Of a DNA stretch of 64,000 bases, positions 1-11,675 are shown one piece after another. Position numbers and translations under genes: made by a program. The notes beneath the pieces were generated by a model. The model did not search any database and had not been told where the DNA came from. It saw nothing but the letters and a program-made list of their open reading frames with translations. This DNA is from Lineus longissimus (lineage: Eukaryota; Nemertea; Pilidiophora; Heteronemertea; Lineidae): the NCBI RefSeq assembly GCF_910592395.1, contig NC_088323.1, positions 13,193,501 through 13,257,500 on the forward strand, read 5' to 3'. Position 1 is the first letter of the stretch. Every line of letters begins with the position of its first letter.

Positions 1-218
1 ACTAGACAAACAGCACCCAGCTTCTTTTTGCCTGGCTTACGGATCTTAGGGACGAGGACGTTTCTTGCAATCTCGTTTTATCTCGCGCCGTGGTACCTGC
101 GGCATTAGCAGTGCTCGAAATAAAAAGAACAGATAAACAGAAAAAAACGCGTTTAGGCCTATTGGTCATTGAAAGCACATTTCGGATATATCCCTCCTAT
201 ACACCTTTTCTGAATAAA

Positions 219-800
219 TCATCCAAAACGTAGCCTCTGCTTCTCCTGCATGATCACATATTTATCCTCGAACGAACGGCACGTGGCTATTATTAGACCT
301 GGACGATTGTTAAATGAGCGTTTACGTTCGGATTTGTTAATTACCACATCGTTCAGTTTGAGCCCTTCTCTCGCCAGTGCTGTTACCTTGTTAGAAATGT
401 TCTCATTATGTCCCTTTGGCAGATTACGAATCACAAAGTTCAAAGCAGTATGAGACGCATTTGTATCACCGGGCACTTGTCTCTTACCAAGAAGTGAAAC
501 GATCGCACTGATTTTCGCAATCTGGGCCCGAGTGCACATACATGCATCCGCGACCTCCTCCATAACCTTTACTCTAACAATGTCACTGACCTTTCGTAAA
601 ATAGCAGCTTCGATTGACTGCTCGAGTTGAGTAATCCTCTCCGTAAGCTTCCTTTCTACGGCATGAACACCAGTCGTCAGATCCTTGATAGCGGCCATAA
701 TGTCGTTGGTGCTGAAAGCACTGGCTGACTCCTCGACAGGCCAACTACCCGACACAATGAGACCTGCTGACAGCGGATTTGAGTATTCTACTATAGCCAT
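219..800 (-). pseudogene. LINE ORF1-like protein, partial
   Basis: This frame of about 193 codons looks like the first ORF of a non-LTR retrotransposon, an RNA-binding chaperone that packages element RNA. The first third is low complexity. Residues about 35-80 form a charged heptad-like coiled coil (KDLTTGVHAVERKLTERITQ). Residues about 120-190 resemble the RRM-like domain of animal LINE ORF1 proteins: the motif FVIRNLP, then an RPGLIIATC segment and a KYVIMQEKQRLR helix. The frame ends right after that helix, where family members usually continue, so the copy is truncated or frameshifted. No RT lies downstream on the same strand, so it is an isolated fragment. ATG is at 798-800 on the minus strand. 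I am fairly sure of the class but not of the clade. Confidence 0.6.
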
Positions 801-1483
801 CAAAACTGTTCACTAAGAGCTCTATGTCAAAGCACAGAATTTCATTAGAAAAATATTCTGATTCGTGAAAATATTATGCCGCGAATATATCCATTGCTCG
901 GCATGCGGAAAAATGTTATGCCGCGGAAATTGTCCGTTCTACAGTAATCAACTACCCGAGGGGAACTAGAAACTGCTAACATTTATCAATGGAAGCTTAT
1001 TTCAGCCTTAGGTTTCAACCAGGCCTTTCAAAACTCCCAGTTAAAAACCGCGCACACCGGATATTGGATAAAAGAATAGTGAATGGTCCCCACTTATCAA
1101 CAGTACGTTCCGCTGAAATCAAGGCGGAACCACACCGTTTTTTCCAGTAAGCCGTTTAATTGTAGCCCCTGCCTCTGCTAATGATTGATATCCCCATGCA
1201 TCAAACAATGCAGAGGCTACAAATAAACCGGGGCTACAAACATGACAAATTCCCCGTTCTAACTTATTTTTATCAAAGCATTATTCATAGAAAGCGATTG
1301 ATATCAGGCCACGCACGTTTGTATACATGCGCTTTACTGTTTATGATAGATATTGTTAATGAAAAACTGGACAACCAAGCAAAGCATTTCTTATTGTGCC
1401 AATGATAATACCACTTAAGTTACGCATGTGGACGGGTAGTATACTAGTCTACGATTACTTCATAATATCACAATCTACTTTGT
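801..1483. other. No gene seen; trace of a TTGTAGCCCC repeat
   Basis: No supported coding sequence. Around 1158-1235 the motif TTGTAGCCCC and its complement GGGGCTACAA occur close together around a short GCCTCTGC/GCAGAGGC stem. The same motif is repeated in the 1.3-kb TA-flanked element at 38.7-40.0 kb, so this may be a fragment of that family. Confidence 0.35.
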
Positions 1484-1909
1484 ATACTCTAAAACCTAAC
1501 CTAAATACAGGGAATGAGGCTACGCCTCTACTCATTACAATGGTTTGAATAGAGATGGGCCAATAAGTCAGGTATTATTATTTTCTCAATGGCATGGGCC
1601 AATGGAGTCGCATGTGTTATAATCACGATTTGATCTTGACAGACATTGACAAGGAAACGAAATGTAAATATAGCAAAAAAGAAAAATGTATAATGTAAAA
1701 TGTAAAATGTAAAAAAGAAAGTACTAGGGAAATAAAAATATATATTACAAAAAAAAGGAAACGAAATCAACATCGCTAGTTATAGTAAGCCCATTTCTTA
1801 TCATAAAAGAGACGTTTCTTTAGAATTGATATTGAGGTTTTAGAATCCCTCCGCCATTGTAATTAATGGGGCGGAGCCTCATTCCTTGTATTCGAAGTTT
1901 TAGAGTATT
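1484..1909. mobile_element. Foldback/MITE-like element with ~55-bp inverted arms
   Basis: The left arm begins ATACTCTAAAACCT and runs through GGAATGAGGCTACGCCTC to ATTACAATGG (1484-1541). The right arm (1855-1909) is its near reverse complement: CCATTGTAATTAATGGGGCGG, then GAGCCTCATTCC, then AGTTTTAGAGTAT. The interior is AT-rich and codes for nothing. Weaker similarity continues a little outside both arms, so the true ends are uncertain. This is a typical non-autonomous DNA element structure. No target-site duplication was assigned. Confidence 0.6.
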
Positions 1910-2089
1910 ACATGATTGTATGATATGTATACTTTACTGTAATAGCCATCATTGGGTTTTGATTAAATTGAATTGAATTGAATTATGTGAGCCTAATAAT
2001 AACTAAGGGCTGGTCATAGCCTATTTGTTCAGTAACGTTGCTTATTTTATTGTTATTTCTTGAAAACAAACAGATACCGGGATTGTCAC

Positions 2090-2165
2090 TGTTCTTTGTT
2101 GGTACAATGAGCGAGTTCCACTTCAGATCTGTCTTGACGCAAGGGCCCAACGCGCCGCGGAGCGG
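2090..2165 (-). pseudogene. LINE ORF2 fragment (post-RT YLGV-like motif)
   Basis: The minus-strand peptide contains CVKTDLKWNSLI. This resembles the conserved 'YLGV...LKWNxHI' stretch just after the RT domain of jockey/CR1-type LINEs. The fragment at about 9.66-9.70 kb shows HIKTDLKLNTLI in the same context, so both come from related copies. It is a short, decayed fragment identified only by this motif. Confidence 0.4.
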
Positions 2166-2533
2166 CAAAAAAGCGAAGCTGGCGAAACATTTATAACGGG
2201 TCACCGTCACTTATTATTGGACTTATAGCGCATTTACGGGGTTGCAACTATTTTGCTTTATAGTGTCACCAGGAAAGAAAAGCATGCGACCTAACGCCGA
2301 TCTATTTGTATAAAGTGATAATTGGAAGGTATATAGTAGGAAATATCAATAAAATAATCATTCCATGTCGTCTTTTGAGGGCATTTTTGATTGTAAAAAA
2401 TATATGTGCACGTCACCGTAGTCTCTGCAATGATAATTTTATCAGAGCAGTCTCGCGCAAGTAGAAGTTCTTTACCTATTAGTTCTTCACTTATTAGTCT
2501 CAACGTCTGGCGCAAAGCCAGACGTTTTCCATT

Positions 2534-2668
2534 ACGATTTCACTACGATGTTTGACAAGAAGGAGCAGTGCGCGAGATATGCTAATGAGCAGACTTCCCT
2601 CACTTGAGTTTCTGAAGAATGTTCCATATCGCGCTAAGCTCATCACTGCTGATTATGACAGGCGTGCA
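2534..2668 (+). repeat. 135-bp repeat, copy 1
   Basis: This is about 90% identical to 4803-4937 (shared CGATTTCACTACGATGTTTG and GAATGTTCCATATCGCGCTA). The rest of 2.2-3.4 kb shows no supported gene. A cysteine-containing frame at 2722-3009 is discussed under rejected items. Confidence 0.65.
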
Positions 2669-3469
2669 ACGGTAGGTATCTGCTCCCCAACTTCCACCCT
2701 AATACGGTACAATAAGTTACCATGATGGGAATGGGACAATGCCCTCACTGTGTATGGAGTCATAGGGATAAGAAGACATTATTCATTAGTGTTGATACAA
2801 GTGATTTTGCCCAAAAAGCATGCGCATTCAAAAAACAAAATATGCAAGGTATCACGTACATGACCATGACGACGTGCAGAAAGTGCACTGGCCAGTGCAT
2901 ACCCTATGGCTATGTACTAGTAAACATGGTAAACATGAACAACATCATTATTCATCGACAGTTCATTTTACTCCGAGCTTTTCCTGAAACATATAGCCAT
3001 GATGATTAGGCCTACCATGTACCATGACCAATAACAGCACTAGATCATGTAGATGTCAACAAGTTCACATGAACCGTATAATCCCGCATGGCGCATGTGG
3101 GGCATGCGTCTAAACCAAAGCCCCAAAATCACTTGTTTTGGTCTATTTCACTTGTGTTTCCCCCGTCTCCCAGTCCATAATACATTTACAGTTTACAATC
3201 CCCGATCATGGCCCAACAAAAGGTCATCGGTTGACTAAAGGAACACAACTGTTCAATGGATTTATAGTTGAATGCGATCAAACTACGTCTTTTCAATCGT
3301 GGATTGTAAATTTAACCCCATGGGCCTAGGGAAGGCCCTATAACAATACTTTCGACACAGTTATTATCTCCGCTGCCTCCACCATGTTACACACAGTGCT
3401 CGCTGCTGATTCTAAAATGCGCCACCTAGTCAAAACAGGACATATGTTCTTCTAGGAATACTAGATCTC

Positions 3470-4260
3470 TTTCCAATATTTCGTCATTCCACTATCGTCA
3501 TCACCTCATCATACTTTCATTGACATTACAGGCACACATCCACAGAGCACTCTTCAAATCATCTACACAGTGGTTATCCAACTAGGATTATAAAGGTAAT
3601 TTCTTAGCCCCGCACAGTGGGTTTCAGTCTTGATAAAGGGGCACTATTGCTAGCAGCTAGGTAGGCAAGATAAAGTTAGCCGAAGTAGCCGATTGGGGTC
3701 TCTCACCCCTCAAAGTCCGTCACAACTATTCAAGCTTGTACAAGGAATACATGCAGCGCTGACTCTAACAAGACCCAATGGGAATGTAGCACAGTCATCT
3801 GTCAAAAACAAGACCTATGTTGTAGTATGATCTCTTGCCAATATTTAATAATTGCACTATCGTCATCACCTCATCATACTTCATTGACATTACAGGCACA
3901 CATTGACATAGACCACTGTTGCAATCAACGACACAGTCGCTATCCAAGTCGCATTATAGAGGTAATTATCATTATCATACCTCATTAGCATGTGAACCAA
4001 TCGCGTCGCGTCCTTTGCGATCACGGTAAAGCCTCATGGAATAATGTCTTTCACCGTTGAATAATTTTTCATATTCCATGCCTACAACTTCAATTTCTTC
4101 ATATTCCATGGCTAGAAGTTCAATACTAATATAATATCCAAGATAAAGTTACAAGAAGTAGTCAATAGGGGTCTCTCACCTCTCACTGTATGTCCACACT
4201 ATTCACATTTGTACGAGGAATACATTCAATGCTGAATCTAACAACACCCAGTGCCCTTAC
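3470..4260 (+). repeat. Imperfect tandem duplication, ~370-470 bp units
   Basis: Two blocks recur in the same order. The first, CACTATCGTCATCACCTCAT...GACATTACAGGCACACA, is near 3490 and 3855. The second, AGATAAAGTTA...GGGGTCTCTCACC...GAGGAATACATNCANNGCTGA-like sequence, is near 3668 and 4141. Spacing differs (about 365 and 473 bases), so one unit carries an indel. No ORF is conserved between copies, so it is treated as non-coding. Confidence 0.55.
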
Positions 4261-4332
4261 TCTGTATATTAGTCACTGGAAGATGGCCCATTTCACTCCT
4301 TGCTTCTACTTCACCTATAGTCTCATTGCAAA

Positions 4333-4396
4333 CGCCTCAGTTCTGGTAAACACTGCTGGCTACCACGCAATAGGGCCCGGGTTCGATCCCGGGGAG
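4333..4396 (+). repeat. tRNA-like T-arm / possible SINE head
   Basis: The segment CCCGGGTTCGATCCCGGGG contains a perfect B-box (GGTTCGANNCC) inside a 5-bp T-stem. Upstream sequence (GCCTCAGTTCTGGTAAACACTG) could be a decayed A-box/D-arm, but no full cloverleaf is convincing. It is more likely a tRNA-derived SINE or tRNA pseudogene than a working tRNA. Confidence 0.35.
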
Positions 4397-4802
4397 AACC
4401 CAGGATTGTATTTCTGGATGAACCGGCGTGGCTTTCAAGGAACTAAAATTCCTGGCTCTTCACAACACGTACACTAACGTATGAAATACCCGAGGGTCTG
4501 TCGGATGAGACTAAAAGCCGTGGTCCCTTGTACCTGAGTGTCTATGCCAGGGCAAGTAAAAGATCCTACATAGGTGGACAGTAGCCTATAGTGGACTCCA
4601 TACCTCCGGCAAAAATCCAATAGGGTTACGACGCCGGTAATGATATGATATGATGATATGATGATCACATTCACTTTCAGCTGTCATGCAACGCAACAAC
4701 TGTGCTATCTGCCATCGCACATCAACGAAGAAGTGCAGCCGCCCACATTCCACCTCACGACTGTCCGACCAGCTGCAATCCTCGAGGACGCCCCACTGTA
4801 CC

Positions 4803-4937
4803 ACGATTTCACTACGATGTTTGACAAGAAGGAGCAGTGCGCGAGATAGGCTAATGAGCAGACTTCCCTCGCTTGAGTTTCGGAAGAATGTTCCATATCG
4901 CGCTAAGCTGACCACTGCTGACCATGACAGGCGTGCA
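4803..4937 (+). repeat. 135-bp repeat, copy 2
   Basis: Partner of 2534-2668. Here the homologous block continues into a short open frame (4686-4994), but the frame is not kept in the first copy, so no protein is claimed. Confidence 0.65.
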
Positions 4938-5087
4938 TTGGACTGGTACAGGTTGGAACTGAACATTGAATATGCTGGTGGTGACGCTTTCTGATGAGAA
5001 GTTGGTCGTGACTGATGCAGTATCCTTGGACTTGTCCACAGCATCGTTCAATCATTGCTCTCTGAGCTGCCTTGATTCTGTACTTAC

Positions 5088-5148
5088 CCAAATACTAAGA
5101 CCAAATGCCTGTTGACTGTGCTTTAAGAGAGACTGGCGCCATGCCTAG
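5088..5148 (+). repeat. 61-bp direct repeat, copy 1
   Basis: Nearly identical to 5441-5501, from CCCAAATACT through GGCGCCATGCCTAG. It contains the same left hairpin arm as the second copy, but no inverted arm follows here. Confidence 0.75.
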
Positions 5149-5463
5149 AGATATGACTGACCCCTATTGGCAAATTTGTATGACTTTATCTTGCCTACCT
5201 AGCTGCTGCCTATAGTCTCCCTTTAACTGCGGAACACTTCAAAGTCGATAAAATGCCATGTTCCACCTTTTAATGTGTTCAGACCGCCATTTTCAAAATA
5301 ATCAAGTCAGGACACTGCCTTCTAGTCTCATAATAAATTTTGCTTTCCTCAATAATATTATTTCTTCTTCTTCAATGCTTTCATCATTCCAAACTTCTCC
5401 TCCTCTGACTTTTACAGGGGTACAGTCATGGCAATCAAAACCCAAATACTGAGACCAAATGCC

Positions 5464-5525
5464 TGTTGACTGTGCTTTAAGAGAGACTGGCGCCATGCCT
5501 AGTCTCTCTTAAAGCACAGTCAACA
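5464..5525. repeat. Perfect 25-bp-arm hairpin
   Basis: The arm TGTTGACTGTGCTTTAAGAG-AGACT (5464-5488) is followed by a 12-base spacer (GGCGCCATGCCT) and its exact reverse complement (5501-5525). The left arm belongs to the 61-bp direct repeat at 5088-5148, so an inverted copy of that repeat was joined here. It could be a rearrangement junction of a foldback element or a precursor-like RNA hairpin. Confidence 0.85.
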
Positions 5526-5804
5526 GACACCAACCCCCTCAGACTCAGAAACCACAAACGCCCAACCCTTCCTGCTACCTTAATACTTCTGGATATGCAC
5601 TCTTAGATATTGGTGGGCAGATTTTACCGCCTCTAAGTCGGGGCAGTCCAGTGATGTGTCATCCTAATTGGGTCCACTGCGTCCGAAGTGTACCAAGTCT
5701 GTGCCATATCGACTTTAATTGTATATCAAATTCTTGGATGATTGTGCAAAAGGCAAAGTTTTACACTACATTCGCGGCTTCACCTTTTAGAGTCTTCGGA
5801 TATT

Positions 5805-6882
5805 GGGCCATATGAATCAAAACTAGCATTTGCTCTCTCTACCGATTTTGAAGCATTTGCTAGTACGTACCCGTATGAATAAAACCGTAGCAAATGCTCG
5901 GAAATTTAAGTTCTTGTTACAAGTCAAAGCAAACGCTTTTTAGCATCTAGTGTTTACTTCAAAAGGGACAAATGATTGTCTTCATATGAATAAAGTGTAG
6001 CATAGGCTTTTAACTTAATAGGAAATGATTCGATTTTTCAATGTTGCTCCTGAGATGACTAGAAAGTTGAAGTAAAAGGTTTGTCATCTTCCGAATAGCT
6101 GTATGCGTTTTGGTCTCGAAAATTGTATTTGCTATGAAAGCCATGTCGTGTAAATACATATCATTCACTGCATCGATTTATTGAGGACACGTGTAGCGGA
6201 GGTCATAGCATTTTACAATTTATTCGGAAGACACTCGAGATGGGTCTTTGAGAGCACGAAAGACCAAATTTAAGTGTTTCTTCATAATCTGCAAAAACTC
6301 AGGTGGAGGACAAATTTTTCTATCAAAGTAATCATTCCAAAACAATTGCAAAGGTGCTCTCCCTTAGCAGTAGAAGCTCTTCCTTAACCTATGTCTATGA
6401 TGTATAACGTGGCAAATTATTCAACGGATGCAGGACTTCCCCAGTTAGATGACAGATGAATCGGACGATGATGACGCAAGAGAGTGTGTCAACGAGGACA
6501 GAACACTAGCACTTTCGCCAACATATTTTCATCAGGAGACCTCTTCACCCCCCTATCCTCGCATACCAGGGTCAGTCGTGTGCTCCTCTTCCACACACGT
6601 AACTCAAAAAACATGGTCATATGTGCCGAGTGAAAGGCCCTGAATGCTATAACATTACCCAAACCACAAAATGAAATAGATTACCAGCACAGACCATTCA
6701 TAAGAAATATGACATCGGGACTGACCTTCAAGCATTTGCTTGAAGATTATTAGCAAAGCATTTGCAGTGAATGGTCCACATTATTCACACGAAAACAAGC
6801 ATAATCTTTTACTTTTAGAAAATACTGCTTCAATTCGGAGGATTTGCTTCCAAGGAAATGCTAGTTTTTATTCATATGGCCC
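5805..6882. mobile_element. MITE with GGGCCATATGAAT ends and ATT target duplication
   Basis: The left end is GGGCCATATGAATCAAAACT. The right end is the complement of GGGCCATATGAATAAAAACT. Both are flanked by the trinucleotide ATT (5802-5804 and 6883-6885), consistent with a 3-bp target-site duplication as in PIF/Harbinger-like elements. The interior has many copies of AGCATTTGC/GCAAATGCT near both ends, resembling subterminal transposase-binding repeats. No transposase is present, and the frames in it are short and unlike known proteins. Confidence 0.75.
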
Positions 6883-6954
6883 ATTGTTTATAAGGCTTCT
6901 CGCTATTGGTAATTGATGTCATTTGGCGATGGATGGTGATATCGACCGAACAGC

Positions 6955-7167
6955 CTAACCAGATAGAACCAGTTTTTTTTCGATGTAATTATTGAAGCTC
7001 TGAAACAGTGTCAGCCCGAGAACTGAACCTCTGCAGATGATCTTAAAACCCTTATTGTCAGCCCTTATAATCCATGACTTCGCTTCAAAGATAGTGCAAC
7101 CCGTAGGCTCTCCGTTGGTATCGAGTGTCACGGCATATGCCTGGCCAATCTCCAGACATCTTGACAC
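6955..7167 (-). pseudogene. LINE reverse-transcriptase fragment
   Basis: The minus-strand peptide ends in GSVLGLTLFQSFNNYIEKKL, matching the RT motif 'GSVLGPLLFLIYINDI' of LINEs with several substitutions. The rest of the frame is not conserved enough to place. It is an isolated remnant. Confidence 0.5.
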
Positions 7168-8826
7168 TCAAGCATTGGATCCAGTCCACCGACCCGGTGT
7201 GCAAGGGATAGTAGTCCTAGGGCTGATAGTCCGTGTAACAATAGCCCGCATTGCTAAATGTTTTGGTTAGGGTTAGCGGTACAATAGATCATGTTGCTTA
7301 ATTGATCAAGTACAATGCTACCGGACTATGACTCCAGGGGGACTATATCCGCTGTCACACCGGACTCCATTACACCAACCCTTGACGCAATACGCATATC
7401 TGCCTGTACAACTTGATTCTGTTATTCCTCACTGGATCGCATGCTACCGCCGATATTAACCAATCAGAAGGCCTGTATCCAGAGCCCACTTTGATCATGA
7501 TCAAAGCAACCTCGCTTCTAGTCTTCTACGTTCAAAAATGCTGTGGCGAAAGTGTATATTGGCAGTATGCCAAGACTGGAGGCGAGAATAAATGAATGAC
7601 TCATTCATGAAAAATTACAATTTTGAACGCAGCGTTCTCATTGGCTCACCACATCGAGGCGCACGAGAGACAGAATTATGGCATGCTTTTCTTCAGAGGT
7701 ATGAGGGGTGGTAACGGACCGATTATCGCTGATGGTTCAGAATGATCTCCAGAAGGAGTGTGACAAAGAAGCACACGTCCTCTCTTATTCTATAGATTTT
7801 CCGCATTGAGGAAATTAACACAGCAATTGTAACCAAGGTCAAGAGATTCATATGATTACCAGAAGCAAAATTAAAATTTCATGTGTTCATCATCATATGC
7901 TAATGAGAAAATGACATGTGTCGAAATTCTGGGGGTTTCTACTTCGGGAAAGAGGAGCGGTAAAAATCATGAAGTGACTCGGTTGGTTTCTATTATAACA
8001 CTGAACTTTATTTGATCTCTCACTACCGTCATCTCATCGTACACAGAATATAATTTACAGCCCCTTACGGTGGACACATGTTTTGGAGTCTTTCTCAGCC
8101 CGGAGAGGTCATCGTGTCGAGCGAAAGAATAATAAAACTTGATACTACGCCAAGTGTTTCTGTGCCATTGAAGTCTGTAGAATTACCGACAACATGTGAC
8201 AACGAGTGACGTCATCCATATTTATGTAAATTGACATTAACTAATCACAGAGCTTTTATTTTTAGATGTGTCCAGGGGTTCATAAGAGGACCACTTCAAG
8301 TGGTAATCACATTGACCCCTGGACGTGGAAGTTGCTTTCCCGCCACGCCTCTTTTCGGATATTTTGTGACCACCAAATCACCAGTGATCGGACACGGCAA
8401 AACAATGAGCACTGTAGATATAAACGATTTAGCTATATAGTTAGCCCGTACTGAATGGTCTAGGCCAGCAGCCCCCTCGAACAGTTGCTTTGCACACAAG
8501 CTAGTTGTCTGGCGCTGCAATGCTTCTTTGGCCTTGACTTCAGGTCGTCCTGATCATTTTTTGTCTGACAATTCCATTGCGCTCATTGGCCAAATTTGAC
8601 TGACATCATGTTCTTGCGGAGAAAATCTGCCTACTAGGGCCTATCGCATGGTGCATGAGCATGAAGTCGCACGTGGCATCACAATTCATATGTGGTCAAT
8701 TTGGTCATAGGGCTCTCTGATTTACCGTCCATGTAAGACAAAATTGCGTTTTCATTAAGATTATATCAGTGGGAAGGGAATGAATCTACCATAATTGGCC
8801 TCATGACCTGAGCACAAAGGACAAAA
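7168..8826. other. No gene seen; diverged dispersed repeat
   Basis: No supported coding sequence. 7850-7915 and 8240-8330 resemble 22330-22505 (CATATGATTACNAGAAGCAAA; AATCACAGAGCTTTTATTTT; TCCAGGGGTT...GACCCCTGGA). The last pair forms a 10-bp inverted repeat in both places. Confidence 0.4.
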
Positions 8827-9590
8827 GTACGAAAGCCCAGAGACTCATTTCGAGAATCGAAACTCGAAATTCAATGCTAGACTTCGAGATTCAAAGTTGT
8901 CTTCGAAATTCAAAACTCGACCTCGAAATTCAAAACTTTAAAAAAATTAGCAATGACCGGTCGACCAATGGCTTCGTGTGTGTAATTTTGTTATCTGTGT
9001 ATGTTACTCTGTACGCTATGAACATGCCCACAGGCAGATACAGCGATGTAGGTACATTGTAACGGTAGATCACAGTCTCATGATGTGTGCTCTTGGTGAT
9101 ATACGTTATGTGTACGGCCTGTGCTGATCTATACAGGTGCTGCTTGACGTATTTTCTTTCGTGACTAAAAGAAGGAGCTGGGAATAAAAGTTTCGATACT
9201 GTGAGATAGGAGAGAAAATTATTGGCGATTTAGTGCAGCTTGATCTCGACTAGCTGGCTGCTGCTTATAGATTCCTTTTAATGTAAATCAGGTTGAATCA
9301 CTTGTATGCCCCTAGGGGTGGACTGAAATGTATGTAGGATGTACCCCATCAAGAGACTTCACAAAATGATGAGTTAATTACCAAAGCGGCGTTGAACGGT
9401 GTGTAATAGGGAAGTGATTTGATTGGCGAGCCAATTAATTCTTTTGTTCTAAGACGGCTTGTCATTGTTCAATTTTAAGTTGTGAATTTCGAAATCGAGT
9501 TGTTAATTTCGAAGTCAAGTTTTTATTCTCGAAATCGAGTTTTGAATTTCGAATTTCGAATCTCGAAATGAGCCTTCTTGGCTTTCGCAC
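8827..9590. mobile_element. MITE with (TCGAAATTC)n subterminal repeats
   Basis: The left end GTACGAAAGCCCAGAGACTC and right end GAGCCTTCTTGGCTTTCGCAC are inverted relatives. Inside each lies an array of TTCGAAATTC/ACTCGA-type words: about five on the left (8850-8940) and seven on the right (9483-9565). The arrays are in mirror orientation. The element lies next to, and probably inside, the LINE remnant at 9.6-10.4 kb. No protein is encoded. Confidence 0.65.
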
Positions 9591-10400
9591 AAAAGACATT
9601 CAAGCTCCAAGCCCCAACTCTAACAATCACCGGCACGTTCTTTGTTCGTGCAATAAGCGTGTTTAACTTCAGATCTGTCTTGATGTGCACCCCAATATAT
9701 TTGGCAGATTTTACCGCCCCCAAGTAGGGATATTCTTGGCTGATATTCTGATATGCAAGGGATTTCCATTTGCCACTCGTGGCGTCTCTGCATCGGCCAG
9801 GAAGTTATCATTTGACGATAGATGATGATGTCCTCCGGAAACAGTGGAGCAGTTTTCTGCGATGTAGTTGATGAAGATGAGAAACAGGGTCGGTCACATA
9901 ACTAAACCCTGGGGAACACCCGAGGTCACTGGCTGGAAACACCCTGATCTTTTTCCTCCAAAACTACTACCCTTTTGGACTTTTGTGAGGTCAGGAAGCT
10001 TCGGATCCAGTGTACATACCTGCCCATTTTCAGAAGGAGCTTGTCATCCGGCACCCTGTCAAATTATTTTCCGAAAGTCTATGGCAATGGCATCGACTTG
10101 CCTTGCTCGTGCAGAGGTGTTAAGTCAATGAGTTTTGCAAGACAAACCCTGTATGTTGCCATGTTAAGTCTTGCGGATGATACGTTTCTTTAAGATACTT
10201 TGATATTGGTTAATTTTATGCTCCTAATTTTGCTACAAATGTAGGTTAGATAGACGGGTCCATAATTAGCCGGAAAGTTTTTCAATTTTTTGATAGATTG
10301 GGACCATATTGGCAGTTGTGAAGTCATTTGATAGCTATAGCCCGAAGTAAAGGACTTGTTCAAGATTTTAATAAGGATGGCTGCAAGTCTGAATCTTGTT
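9591..10400 (-). pseudogene. LINE ORF2 reverse-transcriptase remnant
   Basis: Read on the minus strand from 10400 downward, decayed RT blocks appear in order: NYGPVYLTYICSK (like 'YRPISLTSVxCK'), AIAIDFRKxFDRVPDDKLL (like 'YLDFSKAFDxVPHxKLL'), VTSGVPQGLVM...TLFLIFINYIAE (like 'SGVPQGSVLGPxLFLxYINDI'), EDIIIYR at the YADD-equivalent site, and KYIGVHIKTDLKLNTLI. Frameshifts separate the blocks, and the DD pair is degraded to ED. The copy is dead. The clade is jockey/CR1-like by motif style only. Confidence 0.7.
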
Positions 10401-10639
10401 CTTCAAGTAGCATCGCGCCAAGATAATCACATTACTGAACTTCCAGCGATATTGCCTCCGCATAGCCTCCGCCCATATTGACGGCGTTGTCTGGAAGCTG
10501 AGCAACGTCAATACATTAAGAGTCAATATGATGTATAATCAGGGCTCATATCGAATTGACGGAATGAACGGAATATGACGGATTGTGACCAAAACACACA
10601 TGCCTAATCATCACCAAACGTTTTCAAATGGGACATAAT

Positions 10640-11672
10640 AGAGAGTTTGAGATCCGCAACTTATAGCAAAACGTATACGTATACTTATACGCATCGGGGT
10701 ACGTTGAAGCGTATAGAAAAATGACTTGAGAAAACCCAAACTTATGTTTTGACGTATTCGTACAACAGTGTAACATGAATGCGGGTTCGACTCCACCAGT
10801 GCCTTTGGACCAATTACAGCTCGCCTTACAAACACGCGATATTTTGGCGAACAATAACGCAAGAAATATGAATTATCATAGGCATTGTCGTTCGATACCA
10901 TTCAATGTATTCAAACTCAATCTGGATGGTCACAAGTTGTCCGATGGTTATACCGTTACCGGCTGTGCCGTCTTCGCCTTTGTTTCGATTTCGATTAATC
11001 GACGAATATACGGGTCAATGTTGGCCAGCCCTTATTACTTATGAGCTAGATTTTGAAGGCACACTGTTGATCAAACTCAGTTTTCTACCAGACCTCTACT
11101 CTAGACGTAAAGGGTAACACGCTCAAAGTGTAAACTTAAACCCCGCATAAAATCTGATGTGAATGATTTTGAAATCAGAATGGAATGTACAAAAGAAAAA
11201 GCTTGTTTTGGTGGCAGTTTGTTTCATTTCCCTTAAAATCAACTTGCGTAGTAATTTTCGGTCTCCGCGTATAGAAACACGATTATGTAATAGACTCGGC
11301 GCCGATTGATGACGATGACAGCATAGAAGCATGGTAAGTCTTGTAATGGATTTTGTATTCAGCTGAGGCCCGCGTATAATAATTTGACGGATTGAACGCA
11401 GAAAAGGACCCACAAAACCGCCTTTTTTTCTCTGTCTGTGGTTATCTGTTGGCAGTTGTAATTAGATCTGAGCTAATATAGTTTCCCTAATTATTGAAGC
11501 TGTGTTATCTCGGTCGTGAGTTAGCCAGAGCATTTTTTCTCCAGGCTGGAAGATTCGACTAATGGAAAACTTATGATGGGAAAAAATCAGACCCATATTC
11601 GATGACGTATTTGGAAGAAACTAATAAGTATACGTATAAGTTTTGCTATGAGTTGCCGATCTCAAACTCTCT
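10640..11672. mobile_element. TIR element, ~50-bp ends, AAT target duplication
   Basis: The left end AGAGAGTTTGAGATCCGCAA continues through ATAGCAAAACGTATACGTATACTTA. The right end (about 11620-11672) is its reverse complement with few mismatches. AAT lies directly outside both ends (10637-10639 and 11673-11675). The 1033-bp interior contains only short unrelated frames. It is read as a non-autonomous DNA transposon. Confidence 0.75.
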
Positions 11673-11675
11673 AAT

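Noticed and set aside
2722-3009. Cysteine-containing ORF (QCPHCVW, CRKCTGQC)
   Set aside because: The Cys spacing fits no zinc-finger family I know, there is no splice or neighbour context, and 95 codons can occur by chance.
4333-4396. Functional tRNA gene
   Set aside because: Only the T-arm is convincing. Acceptor, D and anticodon stems do not pair, so it is listed as tRNA-like repeat only.
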